Source: Adiantum capillus-veneris (Eukaryota; Streptophyta; Polypodiopsida; Polypodiales; Pteridaceae). From it: a DNA stretch of 64,000 bases. Every line of letters begins with the position of its first letter. Positions within the stretch are counted from its first letter, which is position 1. Of this stretch, positions 35,360 to 46,494 are shown piece by piece. The DNA is taken from contig CM043958.1 in the NCBI GenBank assembly GCA_014529385.2, positions 151,040,793 to 151,104,792 of the forward strand. Reading direction: 5' to 3'. Made by a program: the position numbers and the translations under genes. The notes under the pieces are model-generated. The model was not told where the DNA came from. It saw nothing but the letters and a program-made list of their open reading frames with translations, and made no database searches.

Positions 35360-35442
35360 TTCCTTTTGTGGCAGATTTGACATATCTGAATATTGCACGA
35401 CAAACTTTTTGACTGTGCTTTTACCCAAGCAAGTGATCGACA

Positions 35443-36860
35443 ATGCCTCTCCAAGAAGGAGTTGTGATTTTTGCTGCAGATTCAAGTTTTGATGTCAATG
35501 GCAAGAATGTAAAAGTTGATCCGCTCTACTTAAAGAAATATCCTCTTAATCAAGATGTGTTGTGTGCATTGTTGTTTATATTTCAGCTTGATTGGACCTC
35601 TAGTATGTTGCTTGAATCTATTATTCATTTGATCATGCAAGATTTTGAGACTAACAACAAAGACATCGTAGATTTTTGGTTGTCGTTGTGGGAGCATGAC
35701 AATATACCTCGACCTGTGGACAACAATTCACTTCAAGTTCTTTTGCATTCATTTCTTGGGAGCAATAAATTGCATGTCATCTCCAATCTTTTAATCTCCT
35801 TTGCTTGTTGTGTGCTAAGAGAGCAGTGTGTTGTTCATGAGTTTAATTGTTTGAGCTTTGAGAAATCTTTGGTTATAAGAGAGTGTAACAAAAGCTTGAG
35901 TTTCATCATGCATATGTTAGTGGAGCAATCCGTCCATTTTATGTGCTTAGAGCCTTGGCTTTGTTGATTCACACTCCCTTGTATGTTGAACATAATACTT
36001 GTATAGATGAATCTTGGGCATCCACTATCCAAATAGTTCCTGATGTTGGGTTGCCGGAGCCAAACGAATGTGGGGAATCAATCGGTGAGCAAACTGATAC
36101 ACTTGTGCATGGGATCTACTCTTCCCAACAAGTGGTTGATCACAATGTGCATGCACATAGTGTTGCACCATCCGAAGGTTTCAATCCTCTCAGCTTATTT
36201 GATGATGATGCATGTGAAGAGCTATCATTCCCATCTCTTTTCTTTGGACAAAAAAGAATCTATGCCCAACTTGCTAAGACTAATTACCAAAAGGTTGCAC
36301 AATGGGAACTCAAACACAAAGATAGACGATTTGCTTTGGACATTGAGAATCTTTTCTTCAAAGTCATGAAAATCATCATTGCCAAGGTTTTGGGCTCTAT
36401 ATGGGTACATCTACGAAAAGGCAAACTACAAGGAAAACAATTATGTGCAGGTGACGTCCAAAGCAATACTAATATTGACCAAGTTCTCCAATCTCAACTT
36501 GGCTATCGTGATTTTGAGACTCTTCACACATCATGCGATTACAAAGCCAAGCTCAAGCGGAATGTCTTCGCAATGATTTGACAAATAGGTCAACCCACAT
36601 CCTTCATCACCATATCATGTGCATAGCAGAGGTGGGAGCCTTTGCATAAATGTCTTGCACTTTTTAACCCACAAATACACGCGTGTGATTTCCAGAGCAA
36701 TAGCGCTTTCATTCGAGCCTTGGTTCGTTCTGATCCCATTACCACTGCTCGCTACTATGTTCATAGATTTAAATCACTGAAGAAAGAGCTCAAACGCAAC
36801 TCCAAAAGACTTGGCGAGATTGTTGACTTCTTCTTCGTGAAACAAGGATTTTACCCTCAA
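35443..36860 (+). pseudogene. Helitron Rep N-terminal region (Helitron_like_N), plus strand
   Basis: The frame from 35443 (start MPLQEGVVIFAADSSF) is open to 35965. After a frameshift near 35925 it continues in the frame ending at 36581. The distal part is diagnostic: FETLHTSCDYKAKLKRNVFA, then IxQIGQPTSFITISCA, ALVRSDPITTARYYVHRF and KRLGEIVDFFFV, as in Helitron_like_N. TGA at 36579 lies where Arg is expected (CGA to TGA), and TAG follows after SCA. Homology stops at about 36845, exactly before the segment that resumes on the other strand at 34185. The first 150 residues are unassigned. Confidence 0.75.
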
Positions 36861-37430
36861 ATGCAAACCGGAATAAGATAGAGTCGGAAAGTTCGGACAC
36901 TAGTAATAATGGAAGGGGCTTCACAAGAGCAAGCTGCGAATTAAAAATTGCAGAAAAAGGCTCATCTTTATCAACGCTTTGGCTTCCACCTTTCCCACAA
37001 ACTAAGACTTGTTTCAAATCCCTGACAACTTTGTTTGGAACTGGACAAGACCCATCATTTGCGCGACCTACACGAGAGACAATGTCAACCTCAAAACCGA
37101 AAAAAGCCCATTGCAAACAGAAATTTACCTCTGATAATGGAGAGAGCCTTTTTGATCGATCTAGAGGGGGAATACTTTTTTAGCTTGGAAGTTGGGCTAA
37201 GAAACTTGGATGGCGATGCACTAGCTGAAACCCCATCAACGAGAGAAGGCTTGGAATCAAGAAATGATGCAGGAGACAATCTCTCCGCTTCCTTCTTATT
37301 CGTTTCAGAAATGTCAGCAAGGTCCTCGCTAAATAACGGGTAAGTTTCTGCGTCTGATGTGAACAAAGAGTAAGATTCAATAGATTCAAGATCAAGTAAG
37401 CAAGATAAAATGAGCAAGGTGCCAACCATT
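36861..37430 (-). other. Possible upstream exon(s) of the inverted Helitron gene
   Basis: Minus-strand frames 37091-37429 and 36790-37116 are open and serine/lysine-rich. I recognise no family. If the inversion is real, this sequence would have lain upstream of the RPA coding region. Confidence 0.2.
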
Positions 37431-38589
37431 CATGGAAAAATCCATTGGAAGGGTATTGGAAGATGTTTAGAAGCTGTAATAAGGGATTAATATGCACCAA
37501 CAACCTTGCAAGAGATTGCAATGGCTATTTAGCAGAGATTCACTAGGAAGGCTAATGCCCAACTAAAGAGGAAGAGCTTGTGGGGGTAATTGAGCGCCAA
37601 AAAGTACTAAGCAAAGATGCTGGCAAAGGGAAAACGAGCAACAATTGTAAGGAAGACAGAGACTTCTGTCTCTTTATAAACTCAAGAGGTAAGTAAGGGA
37701 ATAGTTCTTTTTACACCCACTTTTAGCTACTAAATCTGGACTTTTAATAAAAGGAGTTAAAAAACGGAATAAATTTATTTTTCACAAATAGAAATCTTTA
37801 ATGGGTTTCAAGACAATATATGCATAAATTTATATCAATAAAATATTAAATGTTAAATAATATTCGTAATATTCTTAGGAGTCCCTTATTGAATGCCTTT
37901 GATCTCCACAATGATGCAGTTCCACTCTCCGCATAAATTTATATCAATAAAATATTAAATGTTAAATAATATCTGTAATATTCTTAGGAGACACTTCTTG
38001 ACTGCCTTTGATCTCCACAATGATGTAGTTCCACTCTCTTCCCTACTTGGTTGCATGGAACTTAAGATAAAAATGATCAATAAGAACCTCAATTTTCTTT
38101 TTTATTCATTTATATGGGATTAACAAAGTTTATTTTAAAGCATAGCCTCTTTTCAAAATAAAATTTCAAAGAATAATTTTAATGAGTTGATATTTAAATT
38201 TATGAAGTCAATTTCTTTAAAAGAAAGAAAAAACAAACTTACAAAAGATACTCACGCCCAGACAGTTATGCACTCCCAATCCCAAGGCCTGCTCAGGCAG
38301 TGTGAAACATAGGCTTTCGAAATATCCAAAGTCATGTACACCCATCATAACAGAGCCTTATCTATTTCTTGATAAACGTGACCAAACCATCATCATTCAG
38401 CTGCTGCACTGACACTCATTTTTCAAAGCCAACTAATTTAAAACCTATCAATTTTTATACCAAATGAACCATCAAAAGATTGAGAAAATCCAAAATTCTT
38501 TAAAATGGATATAACATCTAATGGAAGACAGGAAGGAGACACATCAGCATCAATAAAGTTAGGCAAAAGAGAAGATGTATATGCTACCA
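37431..38589. other. AT-rich non-coding sequence
   Basis: Noticeably more AT-rich than its surroundings, with the tandem duplication at 37822-38038. No gene recognised. Confidence 0.5.
37822..38038. repeat. 109-bp tandem duplication
   Basis: Units 37822-37930 and 37931-38038 both start GCATAAATTTATATCAATAA and end CCACTCTC. They differ at about ten positions. Confidence 0.92.
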
Positions 38590-38816
38590 TGTTACCATAT
38601 ACATGTGGTAGTGATGTGTGTGAACACACTAGGACCGTCGGGGCATTTTTTCCCTCTTTAGGAGGTTTTTTCCCACGTGCATTGTATATACGCCCATCAC
38701 TCTAGGGCTATCTATCTTTCCATTGCACACTAAGTAACACGCTCTCTATTGTGTGCCTTGAGCTTCCTTCGTCTTCTCCAAGCTGTGTGTGTTTCTCTGC
38801 AACCCTAATTCCAACA
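38590..38816 (+). repeat. Copia 5' LTR
   Basis: 227 bp, TGTTACC...TCCAACA. It differs from the 3' LTR at roughly ten positions, so the insertion is not very recent. Confidence 0.93.
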
Positions 38817-38818
38817 AT

Positions 38819-38830
38819 TGGTATCAGAGC
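38819..38830 (+). promoter_or_regulatory. Copia primer-binding site
   Basis: TGGTATCAGAGC, initiator Met-tRNA type, two bases after the LTR. Confidence 0.92.
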
Positions 38831-39178
38831 ACGTCACGTCCTCCCGGGCTTAGTCGCCAGCTGCTCCATCACACGCCTGCTCACTTTCTCCGATTTCAGT
38901 GAGCTTTGGCGAGCGTTCGCACGTCGACAAATATTTTGGGCAAGCTCGAAGAGCTTAGTCTGCTCAGAATTTTGATTTGGGCTCATTTCGGCCTCCGTTT
39001 CCACTACAGGCAGTACTGCACAGGCTATTTCATCATTTTGTGAAGAATTTCTGTCAGTGCCGTTTTCTGCATAACAGGTGCCTTATAGTCTTCTACGGTT
39101 TGTGCTATCTAGCACAGGTTGTTCCCGCTCCGTTTCTCGTATTTTCGGGCAGTTTTCACATCAGGTGCAGCATTTACC

Positions 39179-39958
39179 ATGGCTGACAACAACAACACAT
39201 ATGTGTTCAAGATGTTTGCTACTGACGACAGGTTGGATGGGGACAACTACCCTATGTACGCTTATATGATGCAACATGTTCTTGTGTCAAAAGGTGTCTG
39301 GAACATTGGGCAGGGCATTGATGTACGTCCTGGTTCTGAGGATGTAGGCGATGTTGAGGATGTTGCAGGTCTTGCTGCAAGGATTGCAGTTGTTAGAGTT
39401 GTTTTGCCTACGGTAGAACAAGCTCGTTGGGATGTTAAGGATGCGCAGGCTCATGCATTGATTGCGTTTTCTGTGAAGCGCACCATTGTTCCTCACATCC
39501 GTTCAGCAAAATCTGCAAAACAGGCTTGGGATATTTTAGCAGGTCTTTATGCAATTCCACAATGAGGCTAAAATTGCTTTGCTGCGTAAAGAGCTGGAGT
39601 CGAAGATTATGAATGAGGAAGATGATATGGACACTTTCCTTGCTAGTGTCAAGGATATCAATGAGCATCTTATTTCTGCAGGTGAAGTCATTTCAGACAG
39701 TTCCCTTGTGCATACTGTTCTTGATGCCTTACTAGATTCCTACCAAACTTTTGCTAGTACTTGGAGACTGATGACCCAAGGAAATCCTGAAGTTGTCAAG
39801 TTTGATGCATTATGCACATTGCTGTTGCAAGAGTCACTTTCCAAAAAAAACAGGACTAGGCAGCGTGCAGTTGAACAGGCTTTTATTGCTTCTCAAAGAA
39901 AGGGTGGAAACAGTAATGCAACCACTTCTTATGGTTCTGCTGCGAGTAGCAAAATTTG
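39179..39958 (+). pseudogene. Copia gag (frameshifted, zinc knuckle deleted)
   Basis: ATG 39179 opens MADNNNTYVFKMFATDDRLD and continues as a UBN2-type gag (RWDVKDAQAHALIAFSVK, SAKQAWDILAGLYA). A frameshift near 39555 moves the frame (LLRKELESKIMNEEDDMDTF, TWRLMTQGNPEVVKFDALC). Compared with the 61-kb copy, about 115 bp near 39953 is missing; it includes the first three ligands of the CCHC knuckle (CHYCKANDH), leaving only IKSCPK. Confidence 0.9.
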
Positions 39959-41570
39959 ATCAAGTCGTGTCCTAAGTTGAAGGCCAAAGAGGCTAAGAAG
40001 AAAGAGGGTGGTTCCACTCCAAATGCTGGTTCCACTACAAATGCAGCCATTGTTGAGTCTTTTGTGAAAGGAGACTGTGTTGCTGATGTTGATGCAGAAT
40101 GGGCTTTTAGCGCAGAGTGCACTTACAATCCTGCTGTCCATGATGCATGCTTGTCAGTTGCTGCAGATTCACATGTGTGGTATTTCGACAGTGGTGCTAC
40201 AAAGCACATTACCTCACATCGTGAATTGTTTACCTCTCTCGAGTCTGTCCCTCATGGGAATTCAATCACTTGTGCCAACAATGCCTCTTATCCAGTTCAG
40301 GGAGTTGGAAAGATTGTGCTTACTGCTGCTAATGGCAGTTCTTTCACACTTGTTGATGCACTTTATGTACCTAGGATCAAGAAGAATCTCTTGTGTGTAT
40401 CCGCACTTGCTAGACTTGGACTTGTAGTCAAATTTGTGGATGACAGATGTACAGTTCATGATCTCAGTTTTGGTGATGAAATTGTTGCATCTGGGCTTTT
40501 GTGCCATGGGCTGTATAAGCTCACTTTGTATGACAAGTGTGGACAAAACTTTGCAAATGCTGTTGCAGATTCAAGGGCTATTTCAGATGCAAAACTTTGG
40601 CATGCACGTTTTGGTCATCTGAATTTTGCCAGTTTGCTGCGTTTGCAAAAATCTGATATGGTTGCTTCTTTGCCGCCTCTTGAAGCACCTGTCAAACATG
40701 TTTGTGAAGGCTGTATTTTGGGTAAGATGTAGTGTTCTAAATTTCCAAAGGATGGTTCAGTTCGGGCCACATGCAGGTTGCAGCTTGTGCATACTGATGT
40801 TTGTGGGCCCATGCAAACTCCGTCCTTGGGCAATTACCTGTACTTCGTGACTTTCATTGATGATTACTCCAGGCATGCATGGGTATTTCCGCTTAAAGCC
40901 GCTTAAAGCGAAGTCCAAAGTTTTTATGTGCTTCAAACAATTTCTGGCTATGGCTGAAAATGTCTCGAAATGTACTATGGGCACCCTCCGTTTCGATCGA
41001 GGGGGGGAGTACATGTCTCATGAATTTAATGCATTTCTGGCTAGTCGTGGGATAAAACACCAATGTACAATGCCTTATACACCTCAACAAAATGGTGTTG
41101 CAGAGAGGAAAAACAGGTCACTGACGGAAATGGCACGATGTATGGTCAAAAGTCAAGCTTTGCCGCATTCTTTTTGGCTTGAGGTCATTATGTGTGCCAC
41201 TTATGTACTTAACAGGTGTCCTACGAAATCTTTGCAGTCTATTACTCCATATGAAGCATGGCATGATAGAAAACCTTCTATTGAGCACATGCGTGTTTTT
41301 GGCTGTTTGGCATATGCTTTGGTGCCACAAGTGCAGCGCAGAAAATTGGATGATAAGGCTGTCAAATGTATTTTTGTTGGTTATAGTGCTGAAAGCAAAG
41401 GTTACAGGTTGTATCATCCGCAAACAAAACGTATTCTGGTTTCTCGGGATGTAGTGTTTGTGGAAGATTCTGTTCAGCCCTTGCTGTCATGTACTAGAGA
41501 CAGTAATGTAAGCTCACAGGACATTTATGACACTTTGTTGCCTCTTTCAGTGGTGGAAATACGAATGTAA
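39959..41570 (+). pseudogene. Copia protease and integrase (stop and frameshift)
   Basis: Protease VWYFDSGATKHITSH near 40180-40220. GAG-pre-integrase LWHARFGHLNFASLL with VCEGCILGK. Integrase: LVHTDVCGPMQ, YFVTFIDDYSRHAWVF, then FDRGGEYMSHEF and PYTPQQNGVAERKNR, giving the DD35E core. TAG at 40730 falls right after ILGKM. A 10-bp duplication (CCGCTTAAAG at 40889-40898 and 40899-40908) shifts the frame. A further frame change near 41565 separates this from RT. Confidence 0.92.
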
Positions 41571-41596
41571 GTTCCAATGAGGCAAATGTACAGCCT

Positions 41597-43375
41597 ATGG
41601 GGGTTTCTGAAAATGTTTTAGATCAACCTATTACTGATGCAGATGTACATGATGTACTTGATGAGGAAAGGGCTGAAAATGAGCAGGCTAGAGGTATGAC
41701 AAAATGGCTGGTGCATACTTTGCGTGACAGTAAATTGGATGCACCTTTGTCTAGTCGTACTCGTTCAGGCTCTCGCCATGCATCTTATGCATCACATTGT
41801 TATGCTTTGGCTGTGTCTAGTTTACATGATGTTGAGGAGCCTCTGTCTTTTGATGAAGCACAGAATTTAGAAAATTGGATGGCTGCCATGCAATCAGAAT
41901 ATGATGCACTTATAGAAAATGACACATGGACTTTATGTGATTTGCCTCCTGGCAAAAAGGCCATTGGTACAAAGTGGGTTTACAAATTGAAACGCAAACC
42001 GGATGGTGAGATCGATCGCCATAAGGCTCGACTTGTTGCAAAGGGTTATGCACAGCAAAAAGGCATAGATTATGAAGAGACTTTTGCTCCCACTTGTCGT
42101 ATGACTACTGTGCGTTTTCTATGTGCATTGGCAGCTCATTTTGGTTGGGATGTACATCAATCAGACATTGTTACTGCTTTCTTGAATGGTGACATATTTG
42201 AGGAAGTTTATGTAACGCAACCTCGCGGTTTTGGCATAAAAGGACAAGAGGACAAAGTGTGCAAATGTAACAAGGCTTTGTATGGGTTGAAGCAATCTCC
42301 TCGTGCTCGGTATGAGAAAGCTGACACTCATTTGGTCAAACAAGGCTTTCGTAATAGTCCAACAGAAAGCACATTGTTTGTAAAGCGTGAGGGTGATGTA
42401 CTTCTCATTGTGGTTCTTTACGTTGATGATTTGCTAATCTTTGGACCAAATGAGAGACATATTGCTGAATTTAAGGCTGATTTGAATGCTACTTTCAAGA
42501 TGAAAGATGTGGGGCTGTTGCATCATTATTTGGGCATACAGTTTAAGCAGTGTGATGGTGGTATTGCCTTGTGTCAGAAAAGTTACATAGAGACATTGCT
42601 ATGTAAGTTTGGACTTGAGGATTGCAAACCTATTGCCACTCCCATGGAAACAGGTTTGAAGTTGAGTCTACATGATGCTGGCGATCCTGCTGATGTCACT
42701 CTTTACCAAACTGCTATTGGTTGCCTCATTTATGTATGCAACACGAGGCCGGATATTCAATTTGCAGTCTCACAGGTCAGCAGATTTATGCATAGCCCAG
42801 GGTCTAAGCATTGGCAGGCTGTCAAGAGGATTTTCCGCTACCTTAGTGGCACTTTACATCTTGGCTTGTTTTATCCCAAGGGGGGATCATTGCCGCCAGA
42901 CTTACATGCTTTTTCGGACTTAGATTGGGCTGGTTGTTTTGACACGCGAGTGTCCACATCAGGTTTTTGTTTCATGCTTGGAAGTTCATGTATATCATGG
43001 TTGAGCAAGAAGCAACCTACTGTGGCCACTTCGAGTTGTGAGGTTGAGTACATGGCAGTCTTCACAGATACGGTTGAGTGTGTATGGCTCAGACGCCTTA
43101 TGGCTGATTTGGGTGTTGGACAGGACACTGCCAACACTATCTACACTGACAGTCAGAGCGCATTGGCAGTTGCGAGGAACCCAGTTTTTCATGCTTGCAC
43201 AAAGCACATTGAGGTGCATTACCACTATGTCAGGGAGAGGCTCTCTGCAGGAGAGATCAACTTGGCTTATGTGCCAACACAGGACAACCTTGCAGATCTT
43301 TTCACAAAGGCATTGTCTCGTGAGAAGCTCGAAGCTTTCCGCAAAGCTTTGGGCTTACTCCCCTTTGTGGACTGA
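41597..43375 (+). CDS. Copia RT/RNase H, open 592-codon frame
   Basis: The longest open frame in the window. RT: GTKWVYKLKRKPDGEIDRHK (about residues 126-145), DVHQSDIVTAFLNGDIFEE, ALYGLKQSPRARYEK, VVLYVDDLLIFG (catalytic YVDD near residue 275) and LLHHYLGIQF. RNase H: FSDLDWAGCFDTRVSTSGF, VATSSCEVEYMAVFTDTVEC, YTDSQSALAVARNP and KHIEVHYHYVRERL. It ends LFTKALSREKLEAFRKAL. ATG 41597 is internal to what was a polyprotein, so this is a fragment rather than a natural gene. Trp in 'RxWYxK' reads Arg. No upstream continuity, so expression as a functional enzyme is doubtful. Confidence 0.92.
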   Translation: MGVSENVLDQPITDADVHDVLDEERAENEQARGMTKWLVHTLRDSKLDAPLSSRTRSGSRHASYASHCYALAVSSLHDVEEPLSFDEAQNLENWMAAMQSEYDALIENDTWTLCDLPPGKKAIGTKWVYKLKRKPDGEIDRHKARLVAKGYAQQKGIDYEETFAPTCRMTTVRFLCALAAHFGWDVHQSDIVTAFLNGDIFEEVYVTQPRGFGIKGQEDKVCKCNKALYGLKQSPRARYEKADTHLVKQGFRNSPTESTLFVKREGDVLLIVVLYVDDLLIFGPNERHIAEFKADLNATFKMKDVGLLHHYLGIQFKQCDGGIALCQKSYIETLLCKFGLEDCKPIATPMETGLKLSLHDAGDPADVTLYQTAIGCLIYVCNTRPDIQFAVSQVSRFMHSPGSKHWQAVKRIFRYLSGTLHLGLFYPKGGSLPPDLHAFSDLDWAGCFDTRVSTSGFCFMLGSSCISWLSKKQPTVATSSCEVEYMAVFTDTVECVWLRRLMADLGVGQDTANTIYTDSQSALAVARNPVFHACTKHIEVHYHYVRERLSAGEINLAYVPTQDNLADLFTKALSREKLEAFRKALGLLPFVD

Positions 43376-43449
43376 TCATGTCCTCAGGGCATGGCACTTC
43401 CCTTTACTCATGTGTCAGCTCTCGTTCACCGCATCACTCCAGGGGGATT

Positions 43450-43677
43450 TGTTACCATATACATGTGGTAGTGATGTTTGTGAATACACTAGGACCGCCG
43501 GGGCATTTTTTCCCTCTTTAGGAGGTTTTTTTCTGCCGTCCATTGTATTTACGCCCATCACTCTAGGGCTATCTATCTTTCCATTGCACACCAAGTAACA
43601 CACTCTCTATTGTGTGCCTTGAGCTTCCTTCGTCTTCTCCAAGCTGTGTGTGTTTCTCTGCAACCCTAATTCCAACA
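43450..43677 (+). repeat. Copia 3' LTR
   Basis: 228 bp, TGTTACC...TCCAACA, preceded by AGGGGGATT. Confidence 0.93.
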
Positions 43678-44236
43678 GTACATTCTCTTGCACGAGAGTA
43701 AAGGCTAGCAGGGCATCTCTCCCTATCCCTCTCTCTCTCTCTCTCTCTCTCTCCTGCCGAGGCGAGAACATGTGGCAGGAAAAGCCATACGTAGGGCACA
43801 ATGCCTCCCATCGAGTCTTCAACATGCCCTTGTTCGTGAGGTACAGCGCTTCAGCAGCAACTAATAATACTGACAATAGAACATATTGGAAGACCTGCAT
43901 AAGATTCAGAAGAGCATATTGAGACACTTCAGTAGCATCAACCATGCACCAAGCACATGTATTGAATTCAAAATCCTAAATAGTCTTTCCGTGCAGTTGC
44001 AGAAAGTATGCTTCATAAAAACATCCCCATTGCTACTTGCATCTGCACCTCTATGGCGGATTCACAATCACCAGACAAACATCCAGAGATTCCATACCTG
44101 ATCGAGCACAGAATTGGTCCATCTTGAGAACTTTCCTGAGCACCTCTTGCCTACTGCTGAAGGAATTAGACTCACGACAGGGCCGTAGGCTGCAAATGTC
44201 TCAGACTCGCAAACTCTCTCTCTGTGCGCGGTACGC

Positions 44237-44244
44237 AACAGGAA

Positions 44245-44313
<69 letters not shown>
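44237..44313. repeat. (CT)n microsatellite
   Basis: About 75 bases of CT, one TATC interruption, ending in a C run. Confidence 0.95.
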
Positions 44314-44317
<4 letters not shown>

Positions 44318-44339
44318 CCCCCCCGCGACACACATTGGA

Positions 44340-44591
44340 TTTCTCTGCACGTAATGCAGTAAATCGGACTCAAGACAACCAAATTTCTCTGCGCATAAAG
44401 CAATATTCGCATTCAAGACAGATGGCACACAACAGTAAAGACAGAGGCGGAATCAAGACAACTGAATTTTTCTGCGCATAATGCAGTACATAGCATTCAA
44501 AACAGCCGGCACACAACAGTCAAGACAGCCTGAATTTCTCTGAAACAAAGCAGTAAATCGCATTCATGCAGGCCAGCACACAACAACAACA

Positions 44592-44644
<53 letters not shown>

Positions 44645-44680
44645 TCCTCTCTCTGCACGAAATGCAGTAAATCGGACTAC
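44340..44680. repeat. Degenerate tandem repeat
   Basis: Four to five imperfect units built from TTTCTCTGC.C.TAA.GCAGTAAATCGCATTCAAGACAG, some followed by CCGGCACACAACAGTCAAGACAG, starting near 44340, 44383, 44467, 44534 and 44648. A (CT)n array has expanded inside the last interval. Confidence 0.7.
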
Positions 44681-45565
44681 GACCTCTCTGCAGGCGCGGC
44701 GGGAAGGTGTAGAGAACGCAGACTCATTGTGAGACAAGCTGCATAGGGCGACCTACTGTGACTCGAGGTGCATGTCCCATGGCAGCGCAGATGAGACCTG
44801 CTGCGATCCCATGGGAACTCAGAGCTCCGCTCAAGTGCAGGCGCGACGGGAAGGTGTAGAGCACGCAGGAAGGGTGGGTGAGTGAATCCGTGTGTGTGTG
44901 TCTCTAGCTGTGGAGGAGGGGGAGAGCTGTAGCCAAGACCTAGCCACAGCAGGAGAGCCGCCTCGCCACTACCTCGACTCTCGCATCGCAATGAGCGCTC
45001 AATCATATAATGCTTCTAACCCTAGCTCACCCACACGAAATTTCCAATAGGAACACGATACCCCTTCTATCTTACAACCATCTTACAACCATTTTATTTT
45101 CTATTAAAAAAAAAAACACTTCCTTTTTCATTAGCAAAAAGGAAGGCCTCCCCCTTTGGGGCAGGCCAAAAAGGGAAAATGGTCTATCCCCTCTCTCTCT
45201 CTCTCTTCTCTGGGCCCACTATTTGTCCACATGTATACAATCGTGGATTGTGAGCACTCCCATAACTTTCACCCCCCTTGACTTCAAAGAAGCCTTCGTG
45301 ACTCAGCACCTTGTTACTATTCTGAAACTTCAAATGCCAACGTGAGCTTCACACAAACTGCAAACTGGCGGAGAAGACACGAGAACTGTAAAAACTTTGT
45401 CGACGGCAGTCTCTCGATTCTCCACTCAGTCTCAAGGGGAAGCATCATTGCCACAGTGGCAATCCTCGTTCTGTTGTTTTACTTGCCGTGCTTGGAAGAC
45501 CATACATTGGATGATGTTTGATAGAACGAAAAGTCAGTCTGGTCCAATAAACGATCAACGACAAC

Positions 45566-45852
45566 ATGGAAGGCGACACAACTGCTCCTTCTTGCAGCAA
45601 AAAGCTTCTCAGCTTGCGAGTTGTAACCCTGGATTATTACATGGCGCCCCCCCTTCCGGAGCTAGACGCCTGCTATTCTTCTCTGCTGGGTTTGCTCCCC
45701 TCCCTTCTTATTCTTTTCGTGCTCACTTCCACCTCACAACGACTAATCTTCCCGTTTTTGGGTTTGCAGGACAGCCAATTGCTGAGGTCCCAGTCGTGAG
45801 AGTATTTGGTACCACTCTTGCTGGACAAAAGATGTGCTTACACTTGCACAAG
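45566..45852 (+). CDS. REV3: DNA polymerase zeta catalytic subunit REV3, exons 1-2 (partial)
   Basis: Exon 1 is 45566-45689 (ATG ... CTGCTGG|GTTTGC, phase 1). Exon 2 is 45770-45852 (TTTGCAG|GACAGCC ... CACAAG|GTGCCT). The spliced product begins with a short variable leader, then LSLRVVTLDYYMAPPLPELD, and across the junction GQPIAEVPVVRVFGTTLAGQ followed by KMCLHLHK. This is the conserved N-terminus of REV3 (consensus 'xRIVxxDYYxxxPxxxxD ... VPVxRxxGxTPAGQKxCLHxH'). Family role: translesion DNA synthesis with REV7. The following exon ('xFPYxYVPY') was not found in the remaining 18 kb, which is transposon material, so intron 2 is very long or the gene is truncated. Confidence 0.85.
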
Positions 45853-46412
45853 GTGCCTTTTTTCTCCTACCAGCCAAATCTTCTCACCTCTAGTGTCGAG
45901 CTACACAATATCTGAGCACACTTGCCCGCAGCCCCATTGGCCGTTCGGAAAAGCTGAAGGGGCAGTTTAAAGGCAACCAAGCTAGGAGCCAGCTTGGTGG
46001 TGAATCCGAGGGTAGGGTAACTTCCTAGCAGTTTTTACCCCCTGGGTTTCCTTTAGAAGGGCCACGAAGTAGCCCAAAGGCACCTACAAACCAGCAAAGT
46101 TTCGTAGATTTCAGTTTTCAGCCTATCGGTAGCCCCTTCTAGCCTAGTAGTAGCTATCTAGTGACCTTAGTCCTACCTCCAACGGAATCATGAGGTATCA
46201 CATGCAGTGCAATTGAGAAATTAGAGAGAATCGAGCAATCACACAGTCACAATCCTTTTTGTCAACCTCGCGTTCATGAACAAGACTTTGCGTTATCGAT
46301 ATTTTCTTTCTCCGAATGAATGAAGTAGGCATGCGGAGAGATGGAAATCTCATATAGAGAATGATAGATCTAATACAGTCAGAGACACGTGGTACACACG
46401 TGCGCGCGCACG

Positions 46413-46432
<20 letters not shown>

Positions 46433-46492
<60 letters not shown>
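46433..46492. repeat. (CA)n(GA)n microsatellite at LTR edge
   Basis: Alternating CG/CA then (CA)n and (GA)n. It lies in the left LTR, where the right LTR has only a short (GA)n (49021-49042). Confidence 0.9.

Positions 46493-46494
<2 letters not shown>

Larger units (their letters stand above)
30781..36860. mobile_element. Helitron encoding Rep-PIF1-endonuclease and RPA, split by inversion
   Basis: The minus strand from 34185 to 30781 carries the Rep HUH and two-tyrosine motifs, a PIF1-type helicase and an endonuclease domain. The plus strand from 34199 to 36860 carries an RPA-like gene and the N-terminal part of Rep. The plus-strand Rep ends at ...GEIVDFFFV and the minus-strand Rep begins TEFQNRGSHHDHG; these are consecutive parts of the Helitron Rep domain. 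Inverting about 34187-36845 would put RPA, Rep, PIF1 and EN on one strand in order. The EN domain is the mark of Helentron/Helitron2 elements. Termini were not located. All frames have stops. Confidence 0.82.
38590..43677 (+). mobile_element. Ty1/copia retrotransposon, two LTRs
   Basis: 5' LTR 38590-38816, primer-binding site 38819-38830, gag from 39179, protease-integrase about 39956-41570, RT/RNase H 41597-43375, purine tract AGGGGGA (43441-43447), 3' LTR 43450-43677. Flanks are TACCA and GTACA, so no clean target duplication remains. Same family as 8461-9211 and 61359-64000. Length 5088 bp. Confidence 0.95.
43678..45565. other. Microsatellite-rich flank and probable REV3 promoter/5' UTR
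   Basis: Holds (CT)n at 43731-43753, 44237-44313 and 44591-44643, degenerate repeats at 44340-44680 and a duplicated GCGGGAAGGTGTAGAG.ACGCAG motif (44698 and 44846). On the minus strand 43760-43895 reads VFQYVLLSVLLVAAEALYL followed by TNKGMLKTRWEALCPTYGF after an AG acceptor; it looks exon-like with a hydrophobic segment but I recognise no family. The last few hundred bases should contain the REV3 promoter. Confidence 0.4.

Noticed and set aside
45397-45915. 172-codon plus-strand frame across the REV3 start
   Set aside because: It overlaps REV3 exons and intron in another frame; its last part is exon 2 read in the correct frame without splicing.
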